A DNA stretch of 33,703 nt from a virus: positions 1 to 33,703 of the IMG/VR virus record IMGVR_UViG_3300005515_000030. One strand, given 5' to 3'. The notes under the pieces are model-generated. The model had not been told where the DNA came from, ran no database searches, and saw nothing but the letters and a program-made list of their open reading frames with translations. Of the stretch, positions 1 to 6,157 are shown piece after piece. Position numbers and translations under genes: made by a program. Every line of letters starts with the position of its first letter. Position 1 is the stretch's first letter.

Positions 1-446
1 AGACAGAGGGAGAGGCAGAGAAAGAGGCAGAGGCAGAGAAGAAGCCGTCGCGCAAGCGCGCCGCCGCCTCTCCCGATGTCGTGGAGCGCCCCGAGGATGT
101 CAGCGAGCAAGTCTGGAAAGACTGGGTGCAGTTGCGGAAGAGCAAGCGGACCACGGCCAGCCTGACGGCAATCGACGGTGCCCGGGAAGAGGCCGCGAAG
201 GCGAACCTTTCCCTGGAGGGTTTCCTGAAGGTCTGGGTTCGTCGCGGGTCGCAGGGCCTGGAGGCTGACTGGCTCAGGCCCAACGAGCGCGGAGCCGCCT
301 CGCCAACCGGCGAAACCCCATACCAGCGCCAGATGCGCGAACGCATGCAGCAGGCCGCGCCTGGCGTCGCTGCGCGCGGCCCTGGCGCTCCCAACAACGT
401 AATTGATCTGGAGGCAATCGATGTCACTGCCCGCCGCCTGGGTTGA
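1..446 (+). CDS. C-terminus of a DUF1376/YdaU-like phage replication protein (5' cut by window edge)
   Basis: The reading frame is open from base 3 to the TGA at 444-446, so the gene begins left of the window; the GTG at 81 is not needed as a start. The visible part has a Glu/Lys/Ala-rich linker (about residues 1-20) and then a compact helical tail with the pattern VWKDW..LRKSK and LRRGSQGL-type ending (here VRRGSQGLEADWL). I recognise this tail from DUF1376/YdaU-type phage proteins, which sit at the place of lambda O and are thought to act in replication initiation. That family is recalled, not searched. It overlaps the next gene by 26 bases, and the position just before a P-like gene supports a replication role. 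Confidence 0.6.
   Translation, partial: TEGEAEKEAEAEKKPSRKRAAASPDVVERPEDVSEQVWKDWVQLRKSKRTTASLTAIDGAREEAAKANLSLEGFLKVWVRRGSQGLEADWLRPNERGAASPTGETPYQRQMRERMQQAAPGVAARGPGAPNNVIDLEAIDVTARRLG
12..38 (+). repeat. Short GAGGCAGAG tandem repeats in a purine-rich tract
   Basis: GAGGCAGAG occurs at 12-20, 24-32 and 30-38 (the last two overlap) inside an almost pure A/G tract at 1-44. It encodes the charged Glu/Ala/Lys linker of the partial replication protein. It may be only a low-complexity linker, or the right end of iterons, as lambda ori lies inside gene O. Most of the array is outside the window. Confidence 0.5.
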
Positions 447-867
447 CAGGATCTTCGAAAAGCTTGCGCTGACCTATGGGCGCGACTTCCTCGGCCGCTA
501 CGAAGGCCTGGACCTGAACGCCGTGAAGTCTGACTGGGCGCACGAACTGTCCGGCTTCTTCTCGCACCCGAGCGCCATTGCGCACGCGCTCGACAACTTG
601 CCCGACCGCGCGCCGTCTGTTGTCGACTTCCGCAAGATCGCCCGCATGGCGCCCGTGCCCGAGGCCCCGCGCATTGAGCACTCGCCCGCCGGCAAGGAGC
701 GCATCGCTGCCGAACTGGCCCGTGTCGCCCCAGCGCTGCAGCGCCGCATTACGGTTGACTCGCGCGATTGGGCTCGCCGGATCATGTCCCGGCACGAAGG
801 CGGCGACCGCCGCATCACGCGCGCGCAACTGGCCATGGCCACTGACGCTCTGCGAGGTGCCGCATGA
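421..867 (+). CDS. Possible lambda P-like replication accessory protein
   Basis: The start chosen is ATG 421, because GGAGG at 410-414 lies six bases upstream; an ATG at 403 has no such site. The 148-residue product starts with a helical region (WVDRIFEKL..YGRDFLGRYEGL..NAVKSDWAHEL) followed by an LPDRAPSVVDFRKIAR segment. This layout resembles lambda P-type helicase loaders, where a short helical domain precedes an LP...P..F..R motif. A loader brings the host DnaB helicase to the origin. The assignment rests on pattern and on position directly after a replication gene, so it is tentative. It overlaps the upstream gene by 26 bases and the next by four (ATGA). Confidence 0.5.
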   Translation: MSLPAAWVDRIFEKLALTYGRDFLGRYEGLDLNAVKSDWAHELSGFFSHPSAIAHALDNLPDRAPSVVDFRKIARMAPVPEAPRIEHSPAGKERIAAELARVAPALQRRITVDSRDWARRIMSRHEGGDRRITRAQLAMATDALRGAA

Positions 868-1391
868 GCGTGCAGATGGCGGTGATCCCGGCCCCCTTCG
901 ATGAAGGCGACTACCTGATGAGCAAGGTCCGCCCGCGCTGCTGCGACGACGGCGGCTGCTGGGTCTGGACCGGCTCCACCCAGAAGGGGACGATGCCGAT
1001 GATCAACATCGGCGGCAACGTGATGGCCGTCCGTCGCGCCGTCTGGATTGCCTTCAACGGTGAGATACCGGCGGGCCTGGAAATCATCCGGACCTGCGAG
1101 ACGGTCCTCTGCGTGAACCCGGAGCACCTGAAGCAGGTCACCAAGAAGACCCGCCGCCGCATGCTGGCCGCGATCCGCAATCAGCAGACCTCGGCAAGCG
1201 CCCTGGCCAAGAACCGGGAACTGCATGGCAAGCTGGACCTGGACAAGGTCCGCTACATCCGAGAGACCGAGGAGGGCAGTGGCGTCCTCGCCGAGCGCTT
1301 TGGGGTGAGCCGCACGACGATCAACAACGTCCGCGCCTATCGTGCGTGGCCCGAGGCGGTGAGCCCGTTCTCCGGGCTGGGGAGCCGCTGA
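864..1391 (+). CDS. Degenerate HNH-like protein with C-terminal helix-turn-helix
   Basis: The 175-residue protein has an N-terminal block like HNH_3-type nucleases: CWVWTGS (residues 32-38), RRAVWIAFNGEIP (57-69) and CETVLCVNPEHL (78-89). In active members the segment before the first Cys normally reads V.H.C with a histidine; here it is IIRTC (74-78), so the catalytic His seems lost while CVNPEHL is kept. Residues about 127-158 form a resolvase-like HTH (VRYIRE...VLAERFGVSRTTINNVR). It may now be a DNA-binding protein rather than a nuclease. It overlaps the previous stop in ATGA and the next start in TGATG, so it is part of the coupled operon. Confidence 0.7.
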   Translation: MSVQMAVIPAPFDEGDYLMSKVRPRCCDDGGCWVWTGSTQKGTMPMINIGGNVMAVRRAVWIAFNGEIPAGLEIIRTCETVLCVNPEHLKQVTKKTRRRMLAAIRNQQTSASALAKNRELHGKLDLDKVRYIRETEEGSGVLAERFGVSRTTINNVRAYRAWPEAVSPFSGLGSR

Positions 1392-1753
1392 TGGTGCCGA
1401 CCCTCACCAAGCAGGTGCTCCAGATTCTCTGGGCCCATCGCGTCCACCCAATGCCTATCCGTGGATTCGTGGAGCAAACCGGCGTCCCCGCAGAGAAGGT
1501 GGAGCGCGCTCTTCGTGACTGCGTCCGCCAGCGCTGGATGTTGTTCCGCAATGGCGCCTACGAACTGACGCTTGAGGGCGCCGTCCGCGCCAAGCGCCAA
1601 CCGAAGACGGACGCGCACCGGCTGGAGCTCAAGGCCGCCCGCCTGGCGCGGAACAAGGCAGCCGCGCTGGAGGCGAAGTCCGCGAAGCGCGTCGATAGCG
1701 TCGTTGCGGTTGCGCTTGCCACTCAGCATCCGCTGGCGGGAGTCTGGGCATGA
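1391..1753 (+). CDS. Small winged-helix-like phage protein, function unknown
   Basis: ATG 1391 overlaps the previous stop (TGATG); a GTG at 1346 would give a longer overlap and is less likely. The 120 residues open with a probable winged-helix fold: helices at QVLQILWAHRV and IRGFVEQTGVPAEKVERALRDCVRQ, then a short beta hairpin (WMLFRNGAYELTLEGA). A highly basic Lys/Arg/Ala tail follows. This suggests nucleic-acid binding, but I do not recognise a named family. Its place among replication and nin-type genes is the only other clue. Confidence 0.6.
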   Translation: MVPTLTKQVLQILWAHRVHPMPIRGFVEQTGVPAEKVERALRDCVRQRWMLFRNGAYELTLEGAVRAKRQPKTDAHRLELKAARLARNKAAALEAKSAKRVDSVVAVALATQHPLAGVWA

Positions 1754-1950
1754 ACTGCGGCCGCTGCACACATTGGACGTTCAAGGACTCGCCGCTGAAG
1801 GACGCCGGCTTCGGCCTGTGCGCCGTTGAGAAGAACGACCTGATGCGGGTCGCCCGCACGTCGAGCGCTCAGCTTGCGTGCCGCAACGGGAAGTTCGAGA
1901 TGGCTGCGATGGCGACGCTGAAGAAGCGCGAGAAGGCGCTGTCGCGATGA
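1750..1950 (+). CDS. Small cysteine-containing phage protein
   Basis: The 66-residue protein begins MNCGRCTHW and has cysteines at 3, 6, 24 and 44. The spacing CxxC...C...C would suit a single zinc-binding knuckle, which is inference. The C-terminus is basic (LKKREKALSR). Small proteins starting with a CxxC and ending in Lys/Arg are common beside ninB. ATG overlaps the previous stop (ATGA) and the stop overlaps the ninB start (ATGA), which supports both starts and translational coupling. No function is assigned. Confidence 0.6.
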   Translation: MNCGRCTHWTFKDSPLKDAGFGLCAVEKNDLMRVARTSSAQLACRNGKFEMAAMATLKKREKALSR

Positions 1951-2402
1951 GCTCCATCCTGCTGACCGACCCCGAGCAGGCGAAGAACGCGCTGCAATGG
2001 CTGTATCGGACCCAGGTCAAGGACCAGGTCGCCGATGGCAAGCGCCTGCGTGCCAGTGTGAAGCCCGAGACCCGCAAGGACGCGCAGAACGCGCACTTCC
2101 ACTCCCTGATCGGCCAGATCTCGGAGCACATCGGCGGCGACCTGGCCGACCCGGACGACGCCAAGCGCATCCTGCTGAGCGCCTTCCGCATCGACACCCT
2201 GAAGGACTTCGCCGACGAGTGGAAGAAGTTCGGCGATCTGCGCATCGGCCGAGGCCTGCGCGGCGAGACGGTTCTGATGGGCAACCAGACGCGCGACCTG
2301 TCGGTGAAGTTGGCCGCGGTGTTCATCGTCTGGCTGGAAGCCTTCGGCGCCGAGCACAACATTCGCTTCCGCGCCCCGAAGTCTTGGGAGGAGGGCAGAT
2401 GA
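1947..2402 (+). CDS. ninB: NinB-type recombination protein
   Basis: The start is ATG 1947, which overlaps the upstream stop in ATGA; the longer reading from 1878 adds a non-conserved leader. The 151-residue length is close to lambda NinB. The family signature is visible: an N-terminal segment after MSSILLTDPEQAKNALQWL, a KR.R....P.TR..AQNAHFHSLIGQI core (about residues 34-57) and the ending LEAFGAEHNIRFRAPKSW. NinB (Orf) binds single-stranded DNA and SSB and can replace host RecFOR functions in phage recombination. NinG follows two genes later, as in lambdoid nin regions. Confidence 0.88.
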   Translation: MSSILLTDPEQAKNALQWLYRTQVKDQVADGKRLRASVKPETRKDAQNAHFHSLIGQISEHIGGDLADPDDAKRILLSAFRIDTLKDFADEWKKFGDLRIGRGLRGETVLMGNQTRDLSVKLAAVFIVWLEAFGAEHNIRFRAPKSWEEGR

Positions 2403-2563
2403 AGCCGTACATGCGCCGTCACCCCCGCTTCCGCGACCTGTGGATGTGTGGCTTCCCGCCCTATGGCTGGTGCATCGGCTGGACACCCGAGCAGGCCTAT
2501 CGCCTGTGGAAGTTCTCGCAGGAGCGCGCCAAGCGCTGGGTCGACGGGAGGTACGTGGGATGA
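2399..2563 (+). CDS. 54-residue phage protein between ninB and ninG
   Basis: A small gene with ATG 2399 overlapping the ninB stop (ATGA) and its own stop overlapping the ninG start (ATGA). The product starts MKPYMRRHPRFRDLWMC and is rich in Trp, Tyr and Arg (five Trp in 54 residues). The segment WTPEQAYRLWKF looks helical. No family is recognised. The perfect start/stop coupling on both sides is the main evidence that it is real. Confidence 0.6.
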   Translation: MKPYMRRHPRFRDLWMCGFPPYGWCIGWTPEQAYRLWKFSQERAKRWVDGRYVG

Positions 2564-3198
2564 CCATCGGCCAAACCGATAAACGCGGAATATCGGCCAA
2601 GCCGATGAAGCCCAAGGCCTGCAAACACTGCAAGTCGGTCTTCACCCCGACCAAGCGCATGCAGGTCGTGTGCGGCCCGATGTGCGGGCTGGAGCGCGCC
2701 AGGCTGCAGCGCGAAGCCAAGGAGCGCAAGCAGGCCAAGGAGCGGGCGAAGGTCGATCGCATGATGGACAAGCAGCAGCGCGCCAAGGCGCTGCAGACCA
2801 TCCCGGAGCTGATCGCCATTGCCGACAAGGCGTTCCAAGAGTTCATCCGGTGGCGCGACCGTGTAGCCGGCCATGCCTGCATCTCCAGCGGCCAGCCCCT
2901 GGACTGGTGGACGCCGAACAAGGTCGACGGCGGGCACTACCGCACCAAGGGCGCGGCATCGCACCTTCGCTACAACGAAGACAACTGCCACGCGCAAACG
3001 AAGCAAGAGAACAAGTGGAAGGCCGGCAACGCCGTCGACTACCGCATCCACCTCATTGAGCGCATCGGGCTTGCGCGCGTCGAGGCGCTGGAGTGCGACA
3101 ACGAACCCATCAAGTGGACGCGGGAGGTGCTGCGCGAGATCGCAGTCGTCTACCGCGCCAAGACACGCGAACTCAAACGGAAGGAGAAGAGGGCATGA
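2560..3198 (+). CDS. ninG: NinG (Rap-like) recombination endonuclease
   Basis: Start ATG 2560 is supported by GGGAGG at 2546-2551 and by the ATGA overlap; ATG 2605 is an alternative without a ribosome site. The 212-residue product has an N-terminal zinc knuckle (C21, C24, C38, C42), a basic coiled-coil (49-80) and the NinG core HACISSGQP...DGGHYRTKGAA..LRYNEDN.HAQ (105-146). NinG/Rap is a structure-specific nuclease that resolves recombination intermediates. Unusually, the core cysteines seen in lambda NinG (CISCG and QC..CN) are here CISSG and QTKQEN, so the second zinc site looks lost. Confidence 0.88.
   Translation: MTIGQTDKRGISAKPMKPKACKHCKSVFTPTKRMQVVCGPMCGLERARLQREAKERKQAKERAKVDRMMDKQQRAKALQTIPELIAIADKAFQEFIRWRDRVAGHACISSGQPLDWWTPNKVDGGHYRTKGAASHLRYNEDNCHAQTKQENKWKAGNAVDYRIHLIERIGLARVEALECDNEPIKWTREVLREIAVVYRAKTRELKRKEKRA
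2566..2606 (+). repeat. Two near-identical 15-bp palindromes in the ninG 5' end
   Basis: ATCGGCCAAACCGAT (2566-2580) and ATCGGCCAAGCCGAT (2592-2606) each have ATCGG/CCGAT arms around five bases. They start 26 bp apart, about two and a half helical turns. They lie in the extra N-terminal codons of ninG, before its zinc knuckle. They could be an internal operator, an mRNA structure, or chance from similar codons. Confidence 0.5.
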
Positions 3199-3455
3199 AC
3201 TGCAAACCTGGGGATCTGGCTGTCATCGTCAAGACGAGCGCTCTCGATCCTACGTGGCCCATTGGCCGCATCGTTCGTTGCGTCTCGGTTGTCTACGACG
3301 AGATATACCCATGCTGGATCGTTGACCCGCCGGTTGGAGACTTTCCGAGCGTCTACGACGGCGTGCTCCGCCCCATCCGCGACCCTGGCGAAGACGCCAA
3401 GGACGAGACCCTCTCCTGGCTCCCGGTGCCCAGCAAGGAAGGGGTGCCGGCGTGA
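3195..3455 (+). CDS. Small conserved-type phage protein (SH3-like beta fold likely)
   Basis: Start ATG 3195 overlaps the ninG stop (ATGA). The 86 residues begin MNCKPGDLAVIVKTS and continue with alternating hydrophobic strands (GRIVRCVSVVYDE, CWIVDPPV, VLRPIRDPGEDAKDETLSWLPVP). The PGDLA.IV...G.IV.C pattern is common among small phage proteins and fits a beta-barrel, but I know no function for it. It lies inside the nin-type operon and is coupled to the next gene by a GTGA overlap. Confidence 0.65.
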   Translation: MNCKPGDLAVIVKTSALDPTWPIGRIVRCVSVVYDEIYPCWIVDPPVGDFPSVYDGVLRPIRDPGEDAKDETLSWLPVPSKEGVPA

Positions 3456-3640
3456 CCATAGAAGAGATGCGCAAGGCGCAGAAGCAAGCCGAGGGAGAGA
3501 TCGTCGACATCCTGACCCGGCTCAGCAGGGACACGGGCGCCGACATCCTGTCCACCAACCTCAACGCGATGCAGTACCAAGACGGCGACGGCCGCCGCAC
3601 GCTCATCACTGACTTCAAGATCACTTTGGGGCTCGAATGA
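3452..3640 (+). CDS. Small phage protein, GTG start, unknown function
   Basis: The GTG at 3452 overlaps the upstream stop (GTGA) and its own stop overlaps the next ATG (ATGA). The 62-residue product has a helical N-terminus (IEEMRKAQKQAEGEIVDILTRLSRDTG) and a short C-terminal strand region. It has no recognisable family. Coupling on both sides and a coding pattern like its neighbours support it. Confidence 0.5.
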   Translation: MTIEEMRKAQKQAEGEIVDILTRLSRDTGADILSTNLNAMQYQDGDGRRTLITDFKITLGLE

Positions 3641-3867
3641 ACCAACTGACCACGATTGCCAAGTTGCCCGGCTCTGGCGCAGGCTCCATGAGCGCGATGA
3701 GGGGGGAGGAGGGGAAGGCGAGGGCGAAGGTCGTCATTGGCCTTGACTTCGCCAGTGGCCCCGACAAGACCATCCTCCAGATCGTCGCTGCGGATGCGGC
3801 GAAGGCTATCGTCGCGCAGGTCGTCGAGGCCTACTTCGCAGCCGCCAAGCATCGGAGGGCCCAATGA
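3637..3867 (+). CDS. Small phage protein, unknown function
   Basis: The 76-residue product is coupled by ATGA at both ends. The middle segment VVIGLDFASGPDKTILQIVAADA reads like a strand-turn-helix unit resembling a ribonuclease-H-like first strand, but the protein is too short for that fold. A C-terminal helix follows (AIVAQVVEAYFAAAKH). Function is not known. Confidence 0.5.
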   Translation: MNQLTTIAKLPGSGAGSMSAMRGEEGKARAKVVIGLDFASGPDKTILQIVAADAAKAIVAQVVEAYFAAAKHRRAQ

Positions 3868-4274
3868 TGGCTGTCGTCTGTTCCAGCCCTTGGACCGTCT
3901 ACGGAAAGATGGTCGATGCGCCCAAGAGCGCCTTCGTCAACTTCGGCCGCATTGCCGGCCAGATGTACGTGCAGCCTTCGCAGTACTACCACTTCCCGGT
4001 TGTGGAGTCGCTCACGCTCCGCCTGCCGGCCTGCGCAGCGTACTTTGACCTGATCCCGGCCGCACGCCGCACGGGTGATGTGATCCAGATCGGAATGGAG
4101 GGCGAAACCCGGCGCCTCTTGTTCGCTGGGCTCGTCGACCGCGAGCCTGAGCCAATCTTCCTGCCAGACCGAACGACCGAGTTCGAGATCCTCCTGCGCC
4201 TGAGCGATGTCGTCTCGCTGTTCAAGCGCAAGGGCAAGCGGTGGTATGCCGAGTCGATCACCCGAAAGGCCTGA
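3864..4274 (+). CDS. Phage protein of unknown function
   Basis: The 136-residue product starts MMAVVCSSPW at an ATGA overlap. It is rich in Arg, Phe and Tyr, with a likely beta segment (DVIQIGMEGETRRLLFAGLVDREPEPIFL) and a C-terminal helix rich in Lys/Arg. No motif or family is recognised. Its stop (4272-4274) directly abuts the ATG of the Q-like gene. Confidence 0.5.
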   Translation: MMAVVCSSPWTVYGKMVDAPKSAFVNFGRIAGQMYVQPSQYYHFPVVESLTLRLPACAAYFDLIPAARRTGDVIQIGMEGETRRLLFAGLVDREPEPIFLPDRTTEFEILLRLSDVVSLFKRKGKRWYAESITRKA

Positions 4275-4658
4275 ATGCTGATGAAAGTGAAGTACGTCGA
4301 CTTCCACCAGGTGGAGCCCGAGCACGCCGAGATGCACGCCAGGCTGGAGAACTGGGCCGAGCTTGTGCGGGATCGCGGGATGCACTGGGTGAGTCCGATT
4401 TGGAAACTTGGGCGCTCCCATGGTCGGCAGTGGGACATGCCGAAGCTCCGACCACCGGTCGACACGCACGACGGCTGGCTGATCGAGAAGGCCGTCTCCA
4501 TACTGCCGGAGAAGCACCGCGCGGCTGTGCGCTGGGCCTACGTCCGCAAGGATGCGCCGGCGCGCGCCGCCCGTGAGCTGGCCGTGAGCATGGAGGGCCT
4601 GCATGCGCTGGTGCGCTCTGGTAGGGTGATGCTCATCAACCGGGAGCGCGCGGCATGA
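4275..4658 (+). CDS. Q/RinA-like late transcription regulator (candidate)
   Basis: The 127 residues resemble the sigma-like late regulators of many beta- and gammaproteobacterial phages: an N-terminal helix with ARLENWAELV, a middle DTHDGWLIEKAVSILPEKHRAAVRWAYV segment, and a C-terminal HTH (ARAARELAVSMEGLHALVRSGR). Such proteins either antiterminate or activate late transcription. Context is the best support: it is second from last in the early operon, followed after one small gene by a long non-coding leader with a strong terminator and then by packaging genes, as for lambda Q. Mechanism (Q-type or RinA-type) cannot be told from sequence. Confidence 0.55.
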   Translation: MLMKVKYVDFHQVEPEHAEMHARLENWAELVRDRGMHWVSPIWKLGRSHGRQWDMPKLRPPVDTHDGWLIEKAVSILPEKHRAAVRWAYVRKDAPARAARELAVSMEGLHALVRSGRVMLINRERAA

Positions 4659-4879
4659 GAGGTAAGGACATGGAGGTCACGCAGGACCGTGGATGGTCGT
4701 TCGCGACGATCCCCTCGAAGCACGGCGACGGCTTCATCGCATGGGCCAAGATGGGGGAGATCGTCGGCACGAACCCGGTCAACGAGCCCGGGCAGCACGT
4801 CTGGCTCGAGTCGGCGAAGACGCGCGAGCTTGCGGTCGGCAAACTGAAGGCTGAGCTAGGTCTGGCGAGTCCGTTGTAA
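4655..4879 (+). CDS. Small phage protein at the end of the early operon
   Basis: ATG 4655 overlaps the preceding stop (ATGA); ATG 4670, seven bases after GAGAGG, is an in-frame alternative. The 74 or 69 residue product has strand-like segments (WSFATIPSK, GFIAWAKMGEIVG) and a C-terminal helix (TRELAVGKLKAELGL). It is soluble in appearance, without cysteines or membrane segments. No family is recognised. Confidence 0.5.
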   Translation: MRGKDMEVTQDRGWSFATIPSKHGDGFIAWAKMGEIVGTNPVNEPGQHVWLESAKTRELAVGKLKAELGLASPL

Positions 4880-5309
4880 AAATGTCACTTACACGATCAG
4901 AAACGGATCGCTAGACTTCGCGCAGTTCACGGGAAAACCCATAGAGAACTCGATCCAGGCGGAGGCATCGGTGCCACTGGATCACAAAGAATCGGAGAGG
5001 GTGGAAAACCGCGAGGCCCGCCCTAGTAGCCAATAGCCGGATAAAAGCCAAGAAGGTCCGGACCTCTCTGTCCATTCAGCCGCCCAGCAGCAATGCTCGG
5101 CGGCTTTTTCGTTCGCCGGTCGGCCACACCAACCCTACAGGCTTGATTGCCACAAGGGCCGCATCCGGCAACACACACCAACCGCCGTTTCATGCGCTCA
5201 ACCTGAGAGCGTAGCGCCAGGCGGTCAATATGGCGCTGCAATCTCCGCGTCCAGCTCCGGGCGTCATCAGGCAGGGAAGAACGGCAAGCGCCAGCCGAAA
5301 GGTAGTCCG
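4880..5309 (+). promoter_or_regulatory. Non-coding late leader (probable late promoter region)
   Basis: About 430 bases without a convincing gene on either strand. At its left end an inverted repeat CGATC/GATCG (4894-4898 and 4906-4910) lies between a poor -35-like TTACAC (4889-4894) and a -10-like TAGACT (4912-4917), 17 bp apart. GGGAAAACCC occurs at 4931-4940 and GGGTGGAAAACC at 4999-5010; related copies lie near TerS. A terminator ends the first half (5078-5109). By analogy with lambda pR'-tR', a late promoter and Q-type site would be expected here. The promoter itself is weak by sequence. Confidence 0.4.
5078..5109 (+). terminator. Rho-independent terminator upstream of the late operon
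   Basis: The stem AGCCGCC (5078-5084) pairs with GGCGGCT (5099-5105). An inner stem AGCA/TGCT closes a GCAA tetraloop (5090-5093), and the T run covers 5105-5109. It lies just after the Q-like gene region and about 200 bases before the first late gene, the place of lambda tR'. Confidence 0.8.
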
Positions 5310-5627
5310 ATGGCACTCACCACGCTCAAGCCCAGGCTTGCAGCACTCACCGCCTCAAGGGCTCCGATGCTCGACCACAAGGCCGGCACCACGGAGATGG
5401 AGAGAGGCAGGGCATGGATGGCCAAGCGCCAACGTGTAGCCCTAGCCCATGGCTACCAGTGCGCTGCATGTGGCAGGGCCTGGAATAGCAGGCACGACCA
5501 GATCGACCACCGCATCCCAAGGGAGCAGGGTGGCAGCAACGACGAGTCGAACCTTCAGCCGCTGTGCCATGAGTGCCATGCGGCAAAGACGGCCGCAGAG
5601 GCGAAGGCAAGGGCAGGCAGGGGCTAA
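5310..5627 (+). CDS. HNH endonuclease of the packaging region
   Basis: The 105-residue protein has a complete HNH/zinc motif: C51-x2-C54, the DH pair D66-H67, N81, C86-x2-C89-H90 and a following AAK. GAAAGG at 5297-5302 gives a good ribosome site for ATG 5310. HNH proteins of this size next to the terminase (HK97 gp74 type) are known to assist terminase cleavage at cos. It is the first gene of the late operon and lies about 200 bases before terS, with the candidate cos region between them. Confidence 0.88.
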   Translation: MALTTLKPRLAALTASRAPMLDHKAGTTEMERGRAWMAKRQRVALAHGYQCAACGRAWNSRHDQIDHRIPREQGGSNDESNLQPLCHECHAAKTAAEAKARAGRG

Positions 5628-5718
5628 CCCCAATGCCTTGTACGGCACAAGCGAAACGGATGAGCAACCCTCTGGAGATGCGAGTTCATCGCATTCACCC
5701 TCGGATGCACCAGTCTGG

Positions 5719-5775
5719 GGCACCAGGGGGGTGGGAAAACCCTAGAAATCGGCCGATCAGGAAACCGCTCGGTTC
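5719..5775 (+). other. Candidate cos / terminase recognition region
   Basis: Between the HNH gene and terS lies a non-coding stretch with a G-rich tract, GGGAAAACCC (5733-5742), a perfect 10-bp palindrome ATCGGCCGAT (5748-5757) and an inverted repeat AACCG-ct-CGGTT (5763-5774). In HNH-containing HK97-like phages the cos site is often in this gap, so the location fits. The exact cleavage site is not visible from sequence. Confidence 0.4.
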
Positions 5776-5833
5776 CGCATTTGGACAATAAATCCCCCTT
5801 CCCGGTTAATCAAATGGAGCAGGCAGGAATCAA

Positions 5834-6157
5834 ATGGCAGGCGTGAAGGGCCGGAGCGGCGGGGCGAGGGCTGGGGCGGGGCGGAAGGCGAAGGGGCCGA
5901 CGTACATCGCGCCCAAGGAAGCCGCTGCTGTACCTGGCGAGCCGCTCGATCCGCGCCCGACGCTGGAGCTCATCGCGCTCGGTCACATGGATGTGAGCCC
6001 GGCGCAAATGAAGGCGCTCCTGGCGCTGCTGCCGTACGTGCACACGAAGAAGGGCGAGGGCGGCAAAAAGGACGAGAAGGCCGACGCTGCCAAGAAGGCC
6101 GGCGCCGGCAAGTTCGCTGCCGCTGCGCCGCCGCTGAAACTGGTAGGCGGCCGCTGA
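5834..6157 (+). CDS. terS: Terminase small subunit
   Basis: The 107-residue product starts MAGVKGRSGGARAGAGRKAKG, a glycine/arginine-rich start typical of small terminases. A helical middle follows (VSPAQMKALLALLPYVHTKKGEGGKKDEK) and a basic Ala/Lys tail. TerS binds the packaging site and recruits the large subunit. Its TGA overlaps the ATG of terL (TGATG), and a short CAGGA lies upstream of its start. The N-terminal arm is more divergent from common families than the C-terminal half, but position leaves little doubt. Confidence 0.82.
   Translation: MAGVKGRSGGARAGAGRKAKGPTYIAPKEAAAVPGEPLDPRPTLELIALGHMDVSPAQMKALLALLPYVHTKKGEGGKKDEKADAAKKAGAGKFAAAAPPLKLVGGR

Noticed and set aside
5023-5316. 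97-codon minus-strand frame in the late leader
   Set aside because: It has only a GTG start with no ribosome site, runs through the terminator at 5078-5109, and has no family pattern. The region is better read as non-coding.
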